A stretch of DNA of 64,000 bases from Lumbricus rubellus (GCA_945859605.1 OX243814.1:21617201-21681200), one strand, 5' to 3'. Numbered from the stretch's first letter, positions 13,292 to 26,039 are shown. The notes: generated by a model not told the origin, from the sequence alone. Numbers and translations: made by a program.

Positions 13292-14236
13292 TGTATCAAT
13301 ATCCAATAAAAACATTAATAAATATTTTTTTAATTTATAGGCCTAAGCATAAATTTATGTAGGGCCATTGTAGGCCTAACTCAAGTAAGTAGTCAAGCTC
13401 ACAAATTAAAAAGTTTCTGTTTTAGATTCTTGATTTTGTTTTATGTAGGCCTAGTCGGCTAAATCGGATGAGTTATTAGTTTACTGTTTTTAACTAGGTC
13501 TATGTAAGTACAGGCGCCCTCTTGAAATTTGCCTCGACCCCCCATGCAATAAAACCTAAATCCGCCACTGGTGGAGAGAGTCAGAGGAGAGAGTGTGGGA
13601 CACATACGGGCATTAACCCAGGTTGTCCTTCACGCTTCTCTCCCAACATTCTCTTCAATCAGACAAGGTGGTCTGCTCCAAGATGTTAATAGTATATATG
13701 GAGCAGACCTGCTGACCGGACCAGTTGAGACTGGGCAGCATGACGCGAGACAGACTCAGACAGAGAGTGGCGTCGGACTCTTACGGGCATTGAGCCCAAT
13801 GATATTGATGATTGATGAGAATCAACTATCGAATTTCTATATTTTTCTGTTTCTTAATTACGGTGCTAGCATAATATATATAGGCTATATTATAGCCTAT
13901 ATACATGTATGTATATATATACAAACTTGGGGATTTGTTTTTATAGTAATCTGCAGTGTGCTCATATATTATACGCATGCAGTCATCTTCTTCGTCGACG
14001 CTTCAGTTTGCACAACTGTTTCATATCTTCATCTAGAGCTTCATTTTTTTCTCAAAAAACAGTCTTCGGTATATTTTTAATTCGTTCTGTTTTGATTATA
14101 AGAATCATTTTCGGATGTCCCTGTAATCTTTCTTTCTCTTCTCCGCTCTTTTGTTTCTTCTCTTCCACAGTTTCCTCTTTCGCCTCGTCATTTTCTTCTT
14201 CCTTCTCATCTTTGTTGCAATCAGGACAGGACGTGG

Positions 14237-14238
14237 GG

Positions 14239-14286
<48 letters not shown>
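14237..14286. repeat. (TA)n microsatellite
   Basis: About 23 TA units. Confidence 0.95.
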
Positions 14287-14292
<6 letters not shown>

Positions 14293-14558
14293 AACCACAT
14301 GTGTATATGTATATATTGATCGCAAAAATGAGGCGCCTTTAAGGGTCTGCCTCGTCTAAAAGGTTGGCTGCACAAATGCGGCGTCGTAATACAATTTCGC
14401 TAACAGGAAGCGACATGGTCAGAGCAAGAACTATTTTATTTCGTCGCGTTTTACCGTATTGCGCACAACTGTCAAACGTGGATATATAAGGATTCGCCAA
14501 CCAATTTAAAAGCAGGTCGCCAACCTGGTAACATATAGGCCTAGACGCAAGATATATA

Positions 14559-15190
14559 CAGGGTGCGCCAAAAAATACCCCCTAGGTTTTTTGCCATATT
14601 TTGGCCAAAAGTAAGAATTTCGAAATGAAATTTACAGTCTTATAGACAATTTATATTTACACATGATGGCCATATTTCATCAAAAAGATCTCAAACAGAA
14701 CAAAAGTCATGTCGCTTTTAGGGAGGTCACCCACCGTTTTTTGACTATTCAAAAACGAAACGCAAAAAAATTTAGGGTTTTTGCCAATATCATGGCCAGA
14801 AGTAGGCTACGAATTTCGAAATGAAATTTTACAGGCTTAAAAGCAATTCATAAATACACAGTCATGATGGCGAGATTTAATCAAAATAGCCTATTTTAAA
14901 CACAAAAACTTTATGCCACTTTTAGTGAGACCACCCACCGTTTTTTCACGATTCAAAAATGAAACGCAAAAAGTTTTAAAAAATACGATTTTATTAAGTA
15001 GGCCTATCATCTCAAATAACTGTTGTGAAACGAACTTGGTAGTGCTTCACAACTTGTGTTCACCAGTGCCAAAACTTCTTTTGAGTCTCTTTGCAAAGTT
15101 CTTGATGGACCTGTTGATTAGTCTGACATGAGCCTTATTTACCAATTCGATTGTCATCTTGCTATAGGTGACTTCTCAGAGACGTGCAGC
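14559..15190. mobile_element. Mariner-superfamily element, one end only
   Basis: Begins at TA with CAGGGTGCGCCAAAAAATAC, the same terminus as both ends of the fold-back element at 45,735-46,711. The subterminal 450 bp also match that element's arm (two successive blocks containing CCACCCACCGTTTTTT). A decayed transposase C-terminus follows on the minus strand. The opposite terminus is not found nearby, so this is a truncated copy; its right limit is approximate. Confidence 0.75.
15047..15157 (-). pseudogene. Transposase C-terminal fragment (mariner superfamily)
   Basis: A 36-codon frame ends in 'NFAKRLKRSFGTGEHKL' and a stop. That is the pattern of mariner/Tc1-like transposase tails (NF-x-RL-x-x-C/S-x-x-x-G-G-H). 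Upstream reading is broken by a frameshift and a stop ('TIDAARL' lies in another frame). The DDE catalytic region is absent, so it is a dead fragment. Confidence 0.55.
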
Positions 15191-15639
15191 GTCGATGGTA
15201 CCCTGTTTCTGAGTGGGCTGCGAGCTAGAGATACGATACTTAATTTCAAAGTGTGGTTATGCAGTTGGATTAATTAAGAATATACTTACCCGGTACCTAC
15301 TTTCTTACTTACAAATCACATGACAAGCAAGTGCATACCTACTAATGAATCCAGTGAATCACATCTAGGCTATATATTATCTGCTCTCAGACAATGATAT
15401 AGGATAATAACGATAACTGCGTTACGCGATGGAGAGGTAAGATTTGATACTGCGCTGTCCAACATAAAGATGTTAATCACAGGCCCACTGTAGTTTCAAT
15501 TAAATGTAGACCAAAATTATGATCCATATCTGCTGTCTGACTGACCACCAAAGTTGTTGTTGCTTATGAAGGTCCACACTGTTTTGATATGACTGCTATG
15601 CCTTTATGCGGCCCATTTAGATGTTTTCGTCCACATTCT

Positions 15640-15730
15640 TGTCATTGCCTTTCTCTCTGTCTGCCTGTGTATCTGTCTGTCTGCCTGTGTATCTGTCTGT
15701 CTGTCTGTCTGCCTGTCTGTCTCTCTCTCC
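15640..15730. repeat. CTGT/CTGC-rich repeat
   Basis: Imperfect CTGT units with two copies of CTGCCTGTGTATCTGTCTGT. Confidence 0.85.
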
Positions 15731-15827
15731 CTCTCTGGCTTCGTCGTCTCCTCCCTTTGAGGATGTACTCAATATGCGATCATATTTTGTGCTCATAACA
15801 AGAATTCATGCACGCTGGTGTATTGAC

Positions 15828-16032
15828 ACATGATCCATAATCTATGATTCACGATTCATGATCTATGATCCATGAATGATCCACTATCCATGATCCAAGA
15901 TCCATGATCCACTATCCAAGGTCCATGATCCAAGATCCATGATCCACTATCCAAGGTCCATGATCCAAGATCCAGGATTCATAATCCACTATCCAAGGTC
16001 CATGATCCATAATTCATGATCCACGATCCTTT
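15828..16032. repeat. Tandem ATGATCCA / ACTATCCAAGG repeat
   Basis: Short words ATCCATGATCCA and CTATCCAAGGTCCATG recur in roughly 21- and 42-bp periods over 200 bp. Confidence 0.85.
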
Positions 16033-16310
16033 AGAATCTCTTCCTCTATACCTCTTCATCTCCTTACATATCTGGTCTCTGACCGATTAAATTCCAAACA
16101 TCATCTGCCTTAACTCTGAGTGTCTGCCTGACCAGTTTGCGATTCTAGCTTTGCCTGGCGACCGATTTTGTTTTGTCTAAGCACCTATGAATGAGCTTAT
16201 TCCCTCGACTTTATTTTAAGCGCTCTAGACATAATTATTATAATTACGGAAACACTAGTGAACCCAATCTAAACTTCTCTTCTTCATGTTTCATCTTTCT
16301 TCTTCTTTCG

Positions 16311-16615
16311 CCTACTCCTCCTCCTTCTTCCCCTCCTCCTCCTCCTCCTCCTCCTCCTCCTCCTCCTCCTCCTCCTCCTCCTCCTTCTTCCCCTCCTCCT
16401 CCTCCTCCTCCTCCTCCTCCTCCTCCTTCTTCCCCTCCTCCTCCTCCTCCTCCTCCTCCTCCTCCTCCTCCTCCTCCTCCTCCTTCTTCCCCTCCTCCTC
16501 CTCCTCCTCCTCCTCCTCCTCCTTCTTCCCCTCCTCCTCCTCCTCCTCCTCCTCGTCTTCCTCCTCCTCCTCTTCTCCTCCTTCTCCTCCTCCTCCTCCT
16601 CCTTCTTTTCATCAT
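16311..16615. repeat. (CTC)n array with regular TTCTTCCCC spacers
   Basis: About 300 bp of TCC repeats divided by five copies of CTTCTTCCCCTCC. Poly-Pro, poly-Ser and poly-Gly frames are artefacts. Confidence 0.95.
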
Positions 16616-17253
16616 TCTACTTTTCCTCCTCATTTTCCTTCTCTTCTCATTCCTTCTGCGCTTGTTCTTTCGGAATATATCGGGGATTTCTCTTGGGCTT
16701 TTCGTCCGAAAACGTTTTCAGTGGAGGTAGTTTTGTGCGGTGATTTTTGCCGCTGCAGTGTGGCAATCGCTGGCGTCTGGTCGACTGTTAATTGGCCGTA
16801 GACTATAGATCTATGTATGCTATGCTAAGGCGGTGGATTGGTTTCCACTGACAGAACCTCCAAGGTCAGCAGCAGACCTCTCTACCATCGTCATTTACGA
16901 CCGACCGACGGACAGACGGAGCGACGTCCCCGCCTCCGCCGCCAGCCTTAGATGAACGGTTGCCTGCCGCCTGCAGGGATTCCTCGACCACCAGAGACCA
17001 TCTACTATCCCATCGAACGTCGGCGGCGATAGGTGCACTCTAAAGTATCTGCTTCTGCATTTGTCTCATATTCCTGTCTGTCTGTCTGTCTGTCTGACTG
17101 TCTGTCTCACTGTCTGTCTGTTGTCTGTGCGCCTGAATGGTTGATTTGCGCATAATAGCTTTGTTTAAATGAATGTAGGCTTATTGCATGCCATACTAGG
17201 CCTATAGTATACATATTGCATAAGAAAGTTCCTCAACAGAGACAGAGACAGAG

Positions 17254-17424
<171 letters not shown>

Positions 17425-17548
17425 AGAGAAACAGAGACAGAGACAGATAGAGAGGGAAGTTGGCCTCTAAGCAGATGCGAAAATAAAGTGGTTTGCACTT
17501 ATATGCTTATGCACCCCTATAATACTATGCCAGCGGAATAGATCGTCG

Positions 17549-17600
<52 letters not shown>
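17549..17600. repeat. (CTG)n microsatellite
   Basis: About 17 uninterrupted CTG units. No coding frame surrounds it. Confidence 0.95.
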
Positions 17601-17601
<1 letters not shown>

Positions 17602-18117
17602 GTCGTTTTTATACTGGAAACGCCTTCTGTTCCACTCCGCAGAGAGACGACGATGTAACGAATGCTACATCTAATGATCTAAGTCTATTGTTGAATCAAA
17701 GGAAAGAGGTAATGTCAAATCAAAGGAACCGAGAGAAGTGACGAATAACTATAGACTATTCATGTGCACAGTATACGCTGCTTTCGAATCACCTGAGATG
17801 CTCGTCTTTATAAGAGAGAGAGAGGAATATACATTTCCCTTTGAACTTATGAAAAAACATCTGTACGAAAGTGTCTCGTCTTCCCTTCGATTTCTTTGTA
17901 TTTAGCTTTATATATATATAATATATATATATATTATGTACATGTATATATTATGTATGTACATGTATATATTATGTATGTACATGGTTCCTTTGATGTG
18001 AAGTTCACAACTTTGAGTTAACGTGTTGCTTAAAGGAACGACATCTATTCTGAAGAGGGTAGTCGTATAGAGTGGTAGCCATAGAGTAGACTAAGGCGGC
18101 CATAGGGTGGCCGAGTG

Positions 18118-18215
18118 TAGGACATTTCCCCCCTGGACAAAACCCCCGGACAAAACCCGGACAATTCCCCTCTGATTTAGCCTAGGACATGTCCCCTAGA
18201 CAATTCCCCTTTGCT
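18118..18215. repeat. Cluster of GGACA-N3-CCCC motifs
   Basis: Six variants in about 95 bp: GGACATTTCCCC, GGACAAAACCCC, GGACAAAACCC, GGACAATTCCCC, GGACATGTCCCC and AGACAATTCCCC. Spacing is irregular. Whether it binds a factor or is a decayed minisatellite cannot be told from sequence. Confidence 0.6.
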
Positions 18216-18414
18216 GCGCAAATGGTCTATTACTGTGGGTACAATTTGCTCAAAGTTAGGCTAATTATCCAGTTCGCGGTGCTGTGTCAACTAGGCCTAG
18301 TTAGTGTTACACGGGTAAACACCTGTCACTGTCATTCAGGCGTGAACTTATAACTTGTTAGTGTCACTTAGTCATTCCGATATGAAGCTAATACCTGTTG
18401 GTGTAATTTAGCAC

Positions 18415-18655
18415 AGCATGCATTCTTGTCATCAATCCAGCTTCCATTTTGGCAAAAATTCGTTTAATCCAACTTCCATTTAAATAATTATTTTTGTCCA
18501 TCCAGCTCTAATTTAAGCAAGAATATGTTCATCAATCCAGCTCCAATTTAAGCAAGAACAATTTCATCAATCCAGCTTCCATTTAAGTAAAATTTATTTT
18601 GTATCAATCCGGCTTCTATTTAGCGAGAATTCTTTTCATCAATCCAACTTGCGTA
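18415..18655. repeat. Roughly 45-bp tandem repeat (CATCAATCCAGCTTCCATTT)
   Basis: Six diverged copies of a unit combining TCATCAATCCAGCTTCCATTTAA with AAGCAAGAAT. No coding frame. The following 18,660-20,870 has no recognisable gene; a duplicated word (GAAGTGCTCAAAATAAATTAA) lies near 20,150 and 20,335. Confidence 0.85.
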
Positions 18656-21084
18656 CTTATAACCGCCGTTTTATATTACACAAACACTTACACGCAATAT
18701 TTTTCGCCCAAAAATTTCTGACTACCCTTTTTTTGTCATTTGCTTCGGTTTTTTTGGGGGGGGGGGCTGACCAGAGTGACCATGGAAATGTTTCATTTTT
18801 ACATGTTAAAAAACCGGATGGCCTTTTGGAAGGGCTTAGCCCCCCTAACCCTCTGGCGCTGCCACTGGCCGCTTCATTGCCTTGGACCCCATGAACGAAA
18901 TAACCTTGAGCGATGATGAATGATGGAAATCGAACCGTTCATCATGTTTTGTTCAGTCGGGCAAAGTGAAGACGGTTTCAGTGTCGATGGAACAATCATT
19001 CATTTCGCTGCCTGCAGTGAAATTGTATGACGTATATCGCATTGTATTTGACCACCGTTTAGAAAATGTTTCACTCTGCAAGAGCACTTCAGCAGCGTTA
19101 CCAGTGCGACTGATCCAGAGAGAAAAGGCGGAATTTGAGGCGAGAGAAAGTTGAAGAAAGAGAAAAGCAAGAGAGGATGACAGAGCGGAACCATACATGG
19201 AAGAAGTTCATTCCATGCATGGGACCTATATACATGTATGGCTTGTATGCAGGTAAAGGATCTGGATTGAGCCGTGGCAGTGCTGACGCGAGAAACGAAG
19301 AGGTGCAGCCAATAAGAGAATGTCGCGATAGCCAAGTTGACGAAGTTTAGGACCATAAAGATACTTCGGAGCAAGACCAAATTCAAACTTTAGGACCAAA
19401 ATAAGAACTATGAATTGCAGACAGGCAGAGGGAGCCAGCAGGGTGGGTATTGCCAGAGGTTTGGGGTTTCAATCCCAGTCTTTCTTAGAGCCCCATAGTA
19501 AAGTCTGTTTTTTACATCCCAATTCCGATTGGATAATGGTCCAACCCCCAGTTATTTTTTCAAAATTCTTACACTGGGAGCCAGTGAAGTTATATAGCAA
19601 TGCATTGCCCATAGAAGTCGGCACTGTCCGCTAAAAACTGTCCGTTAGGATTTACCGTATACTTAACAACAGTCCTGCTGATATAATTATTACTGTCGGT
19701 CTAAAACTGACCGTCCTCAACATGGAACAATAGGTATAATAACTCGGGGTATCTCCGTCAAAAGCTTTCCGTTTCGAACTGTTCGCCTGAAGATGTTGGA
19801 CTAGGACTAGGGGGTGGCCGGTGGTATCCACCCCTTGCTTTTCCACATCTTTCGTTTTGAATAAAATCTTGTCGTTTTAGGCAGCTGTAGAGGGTTCATT
19901 GGCACACATTTTGAGCTAAAACTTTTGATGATACCCCCTAACGTTGAAAAGTTATACCCGATATACCGAAGGTAACAGAGGGGTTACACGAACCAACAAG
20001 ACCATCAACCAAACCCAAACCAAACCCACTAGATTATCGACCATTATGTTTTCCGCTACTTAATACGACAAGGCACAAAATAATTATACCATTCTATATA
20101 GGGAATGTGTGGTTACATTTCCATGCTCACTGAGTTGTCTTTTGACAACCGGAAGTGCTCAAAATAAATTAAATTATTAAAATGTATATAAAGGTGTTTT
20201 ATCTTCATAACATTTTCATGTTTTCTATTATAACTTATCCATAATTTACTTTTTAAGATAAATAAATTATGTAATTCTACAGAGGGCATGTAGGGCTATT
20301 TTTTCATACTAATTAATTTGTCTTTTGATGACCAGAAGTGTTCAAAATAAATTAAAATGTGTGAAAATGTTGGCTTTTTTGCAACGCAAAACCGATACCT
20401 CTGTGTGAACGTTTTTCACCAGTTACTACATGTTTGTTTGTGTTGATTGTACCTAAAAGGCTAAAACAGAATTATTACTAGTTTCTACAGTTGAACATTG
20501 GACTTTATATATTATAATACGTAAACCATATTATTGTATGTATAAATCATGTTCAAAACACACAGAATCTAACATTTTGTTATGCGTACATTTGTAAGTA
20601 TACGTTTTTGTGGAATCGATGGGTACCAATGGAAAAAACTGCATTATTTCGAGGTAAATCCATATATTTTAAACCTAAATACATCATTTTGTGCAGAAAT
20701 GAATGCTAGATCCATTGGCGTATTACAAGTTTTATATCTCAAACCAAACCCAAAATCCAGGGGTGGTAACCACCTCCCTTTGGTAGTCCGTGTTACAAAA
20801 AAGCTTGGTATATATCCTGAGGGTTATGCATGTAATACATACATGTACATGTAGGTCTACAGTACAAGGTATTACACAGCAGCAGCAGCAGCAGCCTGTG
20901 CTTAAGGATGATGAGATAAAGGAGGAGGAGCGTGCATTACCTGATCTCGTCGTCGTCGTGTGCATGTGCATCCACCACATGTGCTGCTTCTTAATCCGGT
21001 CAAAGAGACGAACAACAATCGGTCGAGTTGAGTTGAGTTGAGTTGAGTCGTCGACCATGCACATGCAGCAGGCAGCTCATGAGA

Positions 21085-21275
21085 ACAGTATATATATATA
21101 TATATATATATATATTTACTGTTCAGCTTCTTCTTCTGCGATCCTTCTATTATATATATATATATATATATATATCTACTACACCTTCTTTTCCCTTCTC
21201 CCTCTCTCTGCCTTTCTTCTTCTTCTTCTTCTTCTTCTTCTTCTTCTTCTTCTTCTTCTTCTTCTTCTTCTTTTC
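21085..21275. repeat. (TA)n, (TA)n and (TTC)n cluster
   Basis: Two TA runs (about 21,088-21,113 and 21,152-21,174) followed by about 21 TTC units. A (CAG)n run lies at about 20,877-20,896. Confidence 0.9.
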
Positions 21276-21821
21276 GTCTTATTATCCGCTCTAAAGCAGA
21301 CAAATCCGTTTGCTTATATAGACTCGTCTTGTCAGTCTGCCTTCCTGCAGCTGTATACGCAGTCGTCGTTTGCCTCTTCTGCGCCGCCTTCGTATTTACG
21401 ATGATCTTTGCTGTTAATGCGTTAATCGACGATACACGTAATCTGTAGATTTTCACCTAAAAGCGATGACACGCTTTGTTGTCTGCTCGTCTAACTTACT
21501 CTTCTAAACACAACCTATTCATAGCAAGACACACACACATGTATATATATATACACACATACATACACACACGACCATCAAGACCATCAAGACATGCATA
21601 GTTGCATACGATGTTCAACTTGCAAACTCTGAGCCGCTTCTCGGATGTCAGACAATAATAATCCATTTGCATTGTGCAACATCAATGCAACATCAATGCC
21701 ACCGAAACTATAGCTACATTCTATGTCTGGAAATCAGGAGTCTGCAGTGCTCTAAGCAACAGCAGCAGCAGCAGCAGCAGTAGACCCCTATAGCTGTTTG
21801 CTGAATGCCGATGGACGCATG

Positions 21822-21929
<108 letters not shown>

Positions 21930-22109
21930 CAAAGAAAGGAGGGTGCCATGCAAAACGGTGGCGCTGCTGCTGCTGCTTCGTAGGCTATCTAAAGTTGTTC
22001 TGTGTCGTTGAGATGAGAAGATGGCAGAAGACATGATTGTATAGGAGGACGCGTTTTCTTCTTCAGCAGCAGGGATTCATTCGTTGACGACGGAGGAGGA
22101 TTCATGAAT

Positions 22110-22238
<129 letters not shown>

Positions 22239-22515
22239 CACTGATCATTGATTTGATTGATTCTCTAGTCTTACAGATGAACGACTTTCGTACAAGACTT
22301 TTCGCTTTAGTCTTTTCGTGCAGCTGATGAGACTCGAATGCGAGCGGCGTTCGGCCAGCCGCCCGGGGGGGAGACTGATGCTGCGGCGCAAATTTTACGA
22401 CAGAATAATAGTCCAGCAAATAAACATCGCGGATGCTTTGCACCTCTGAGTGCATGCAGAGCAGAAGAGGAGATGACAAAGAGAAATAAGAACAAAGGGA
22501 ACGATCGAGGGAAAG

Positions 22516-22560
<45 letters not shown>

Positions 22561-22734
22561 AGATGGAAAATTGGAGAAGAGTAGGCCGCTAGAAGGAACT
22601 AAAACTGTAGTAAATACCTGTGGCTATACTTATAACCAATCGGATGAGCGAACAATAGGCTAATCCGTGATCATAATTATAATTAATCAGTTGTCTATGG
22701 TGTAAACGTAAAAAATAATAAAACGCTGATCTGT

Positions 22735-23035
22735 TAACAAGATTCAAACACTCTTTTATTGAAATATCCGGGGTGAAATGACGTCACGAAATCTCAAATA
22801 TTGGCAAATTCTCGAACGTGCTTGTTTTACCTCTGAAGCGTTACCTCACTCTACTCTGGATTCAGCATCACTCTATAACACTGAATCGCAGCATTGTGGT
22901 AGCATTATAGCAGGACTCAACTACCTCAACTATTCTCTATGGACGATTTCCTCTAACTGGAATAATGGACCAGGCACAGGCTGCAACGTTGGACTCCTTT
23001 ACCTATACAGCACTCACACGATCTGATCAATGACG
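22735..23035 (-). mobile_element. Possible solo LTR
   Basis: Read on the minus strand, a non-repetitive 290-bp block ends with an AATAAA signal about 25 bp before TTAACA and begins near TGATCAG. That is the spacing of LTR polyadenylation. TGACGTCA occurs near both edges. I find no clean target duplication and no second LTR, so this is weak. Confidence 0.25.
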
Positions 23036-23509
23036 TCATAATATTTTATATGTTACTTTCGACGGTCTTGCGTCAGGGCTGTAGTTCAGAACTTTTGACG
23101 TAAGTACACGTACGCTACCGCGGGAAAAAATTAAACAATTTTCCAGGTTTTATCCTGTCCCAAAAAACGATGACTTTTTTTAGTCATCCGGCCGAAATTT
23201 CGCCAAATTCACGTCAGAAAACTGATGACCTTTTTTCTGAAAAACTGATGTCTCTTGTTTAGTCATTCGCTCCGAATTTCACTTGAATTACACCTAAATA
23301 TAGCTGCGTGTGCCTTGGTTTACTCGCGTATACCCGTGTACCCTGCTTTTTACCCGCGTATACCCTGGTTTTCGGGAGGTGAGTCACCTCAGGGGAGGCT
23401 CATGCCTTTTCCCCCTGGTGTGAGTATACGGCGTATACCTGCGTATACGCTTGAGTACAGCCCTGCTTGCTTGCGAACCAGAGGTTGTTCCTGCTGCAGC
23501 CGCGTCTAT

Positions 23510-23540
<31 letters not shown>

Positions 23541-23689
23541 GGCTATGTACTGCAGGCTGGTGCGTCGGATTATTCGACTCAGATGGAAAGATGGATTGCA
23601 AGAGCACAGTCAGAGATGGGCAGTAATGTAATTGCTTACTTACTTACCAATTAGTCCTTAATCCCATTGTAATTGTAACTGTAACTGTA

Positions 23690-24030
23690 ATCATACATTT
23701 ATATAGCGCCACTTCAAAAGAACTCCTCAGAGGCGCTCCCTACCTGACACCAAACCATAATCAAAGAGGATGGTTTTCAAACTCTTGCGGAAAAGGGGCA
23801 AAGAAAGGCAGAAGTTCATTACGGAGACTAATATAGGTAACTTATTCCAGCAAAGCTTCTATGCAGCACTATGGAAGATCGAGCCATAGCGACAACCATG
23901 TGTTGCAAAGCGAAGGTATCTACGGCCTGGGATGGATAGCACAGCAGGCACACAAAGTTCATGCATAGGATAGATGCATTGTGCATTGGTGCACGCCTGC
24001 ACATCGAGCAACGCACTTTCTCCACTCGTC
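23690..24030 (-). mobile_element. LINE 3' end, antisense
   Basis: ATTTATATAGCGCCACTTCAA followed by CTCAGAGGCGCT is the reverse complement of the 3' UTR motif after the LINE stop at about 1,083. The remaining 300 bp ('GAAAAGGGGCAAAGAAAGGC') resembles the fragment at about 54,900. No intact frame. Confidence 0.5.
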
Positions 24031-24999
24031 CCTTGTTACAATTGACTTACATGCTTAACGACTGCACTGCCAGATCAAAGATGATTAGTGTCGCCCTCCT
24101 CCTTTATTCAGGCTTGGGACTGGCAGTTTGGCACTGACTATCGGTCCGAGGACAATGACCATCTCTCAATTAAGCCACCGTTGATGGTGTCCTGCCAGTT
24201 CTTTCGTCGTCGTCTTCCTCTCTTCCTTCCATGAAACGAAGTCAGACATAGACCTAGTAGGCCTAGGCCTAGTCCGCAGGGCTGTTTTTAAGGAATGTTT
24301 AGAACTGCACAACCCCTTCTTCTCCTTCCCATCCTCCATTGTAAATTACTTCCTATCGGAGGACAATGACCATTTTTGCTAGTTTTAACTGTACAGAAGT
24401 GCTTCTACAACTGTACAAATCCATTTAGAACTGCACATTTTGTGTACAACTGCACGTAAAAAAAGCCCTGCCTAAGTTTAAGAAGTCCGACAAAAATGAG
24501 ATGGGCTTAGGCCTACCGCCTACACAATGTGTAGATCAGGGACGCTAAGTCAAGTGTGGACTGTGTATCATATTTCGAGGAGCAGGAATTTTGCATTTAC
24601 ACATAATTATATAAGCTATGGACGGTCAGAATTTTTGTAGAAAAATCCCCGCTTCGTATGGTCAATTAAGCAACAGTCTGTAGATATATTTCCGAGTCAG
24701 CTGTTTTGCTGGTTCAATTGTGATCTTGCATTCTTTGTATCTAGGTCTGTATACACAAATGAATGGATCTTATTTATTTAAGTCCAACTATTGTTTGACG
24801 GTAACATACCATTGTAATGTTTAGCCATAATACTTTTTTATTACCCTTCGCTCAATTCAGTTGCCATTTCATCTTAACCTACGTATTGTTTGCCATTCCA
24901 TTCCATAGGCCTACAAACATATAGGCTATATAATTATGTACTCCAAGCGTCTCAAAGGTCTACGTTTATATGTTGTTTCACGGACCGGACCAACGATTA

Positions 25000-25345
25000 G
25001 ACACACGGCGGAGGCGGTGTCGGTGGCAGTGTCGGTGGCGGTGTCGGTGTCGGTGGCGGAGGCGGTGGCAGTGGCGGTGGCAGTGTTGGTGTCGGTGTCG
25101 GTGGCAGTGGCGGTGGCAGTGGCGGTGGCGGCGGAGGCTCTGGTAGTGGCGGTGTCGGTGGCGGAGGCGGTGGCAGTGTCGGTGGCAGTGTTGGTGTCGG
25201 TGTCGGTGGCAGTGGCGGTGTCAGTGTCGGTGGCGGAGGCGGTGGCAGTGTCGGTGGCAGTGTTGGTGTCGGTGTCGGTGGCAGTGGCGGTGGCAGTGGC
25301 GGTGGCGGCGGAGGCTCTGGTAGTGGCGGTGTCGGTGGCGATGCA
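25000..25345. repeat. GGTGGC/GGTGTC minisatellite
   Basis: Hexamer variants GGTGGC, AGTGGC, GGTGTC and GAGGC in higher-order blocks. About 115 bp (containing GGCGGAGGCTCTGGTAGTGG) is duplicated at about 25,130 and 25,305. Strongly G-rich on the plus strand. Confidence 0.9.
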
Positions 25346-25442
25346 GGAGCAGCGATGATTAACGGTCGTCGCACGAAATATTTATCGGAACCGTTCGTAA
25401 TCTATCGCTTGTGGTCCCTGCCGGTCCCTTATCGGCAACGAT

Positions 25443-25490
25443 GATGATGGTGGTGGTGGTGGTGGTGGTGGTGGTGGTAGTGGTTGGTAG
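25443..25490. repeat. (GGT)n with flanking (GTC)n
   Basis: About 13 GGT units, then GTCGTC runs to about 25,530. Confidence 0.9.
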
Positions 25491-25678
25491 TGGTGCGGTC
25501 GTCGTCGTCGTTGTCGTCGTCGTCAGTAACTGTTATCAGCAGACGATGATGACAATATTCGGAGCGGCGGCGCATGCGTGACACGCCTATATACGAAAGG
25601 AACATCACTGCTGGATCAGTTACTCAGTCTAACCAGTAACTCATTATATAGGCTATAGCCTAGTCTATGCATATATTG

Positions 25679-25680
<2 letters not shown>

Positions 25681-25745
<65 letters not shown>
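25681..25745. repeat. (ATT)n array forming the tail of LINE copy A
   Basis: About 21 ATT units directly abutting the LINE 3' terminus TTTCAACATTTATTGAAAA. Confidence 0.85.
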
Positions 25746-25746
<1 letters not shown>

Positions 25747-25880
25747 TCAACATTTATTGAAAAACCACTCAAGCCGAAAATAAAACGTTCTCCGTTTCTC
25801 TTCCCCCCTCTCTCTCCATCCGTCTCTCTAGCTCTCTGTCTGTCTGTCGTAGTCTCGTAGAGACAGAGACAAAGAGACAT

Positions 25881-25911
<31 letters not shown>

Positions 25912-26039
25912 GAGCTAGAAAGACGGATGGAGAGAGAGAGGGGGAAGAGAAATAAATATAAATAAAACATAAATGATAGAGCGCATTGTTCTCGTCCCCG
26001 GAGTGTGATGCAAAGGTTCCTCTGAAAGCAACGGCGTTG

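Larger units (their letters stand above)
11999..13570. mobile_element. Non-autonomous hAT element (1.57 kb)
   Basis: Termini CAGTGGCGGATTTAG and the reverse complement CTAAATCCGCCACTG. The flanking 8-bp duplication is GTGAAGAG at the left and GTGGAGAG at the right (one mismatch). AT-rich interior with no transposase frame; it contains a second nested hAT MITE and a 32-bp palindrome. Confidence 0.85.

Noticed and set aside
15828..16032. CRISPR-like array
   Set aside because: Units are contiguous, lack unique spacers, and the genome is eukaryotic.
16191..16801. Poly-Pro, poly-Ser and poly-Gly frames
   Set aside because: Products of (CTC)n and its complement.
17549..17600. Expanded CTG repeat as a disease-type or coding polyglutamine tract
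   Set aside because: No coding frame surrounds it on either strand.
18950..19155. Possible exon (VSVSMEQSFISLPAVKLYDV)
   Set aside because: Composition looks plausible, but both strands are open here, and no start, family match or partner exon was found.
19420..19480. Third tRNA-derived SINE head (GGTTTCAATCCC)
   Set aside because: The B box has a mismatch in its core and the A box is not convincing.
24936..25374. Val/Ala/Ser repeat frame and the Pro-rich antisense frame
   Set aside because: Both strands are open because of the GGTGGC/GGTGTC minisatellite; no splice or start support.
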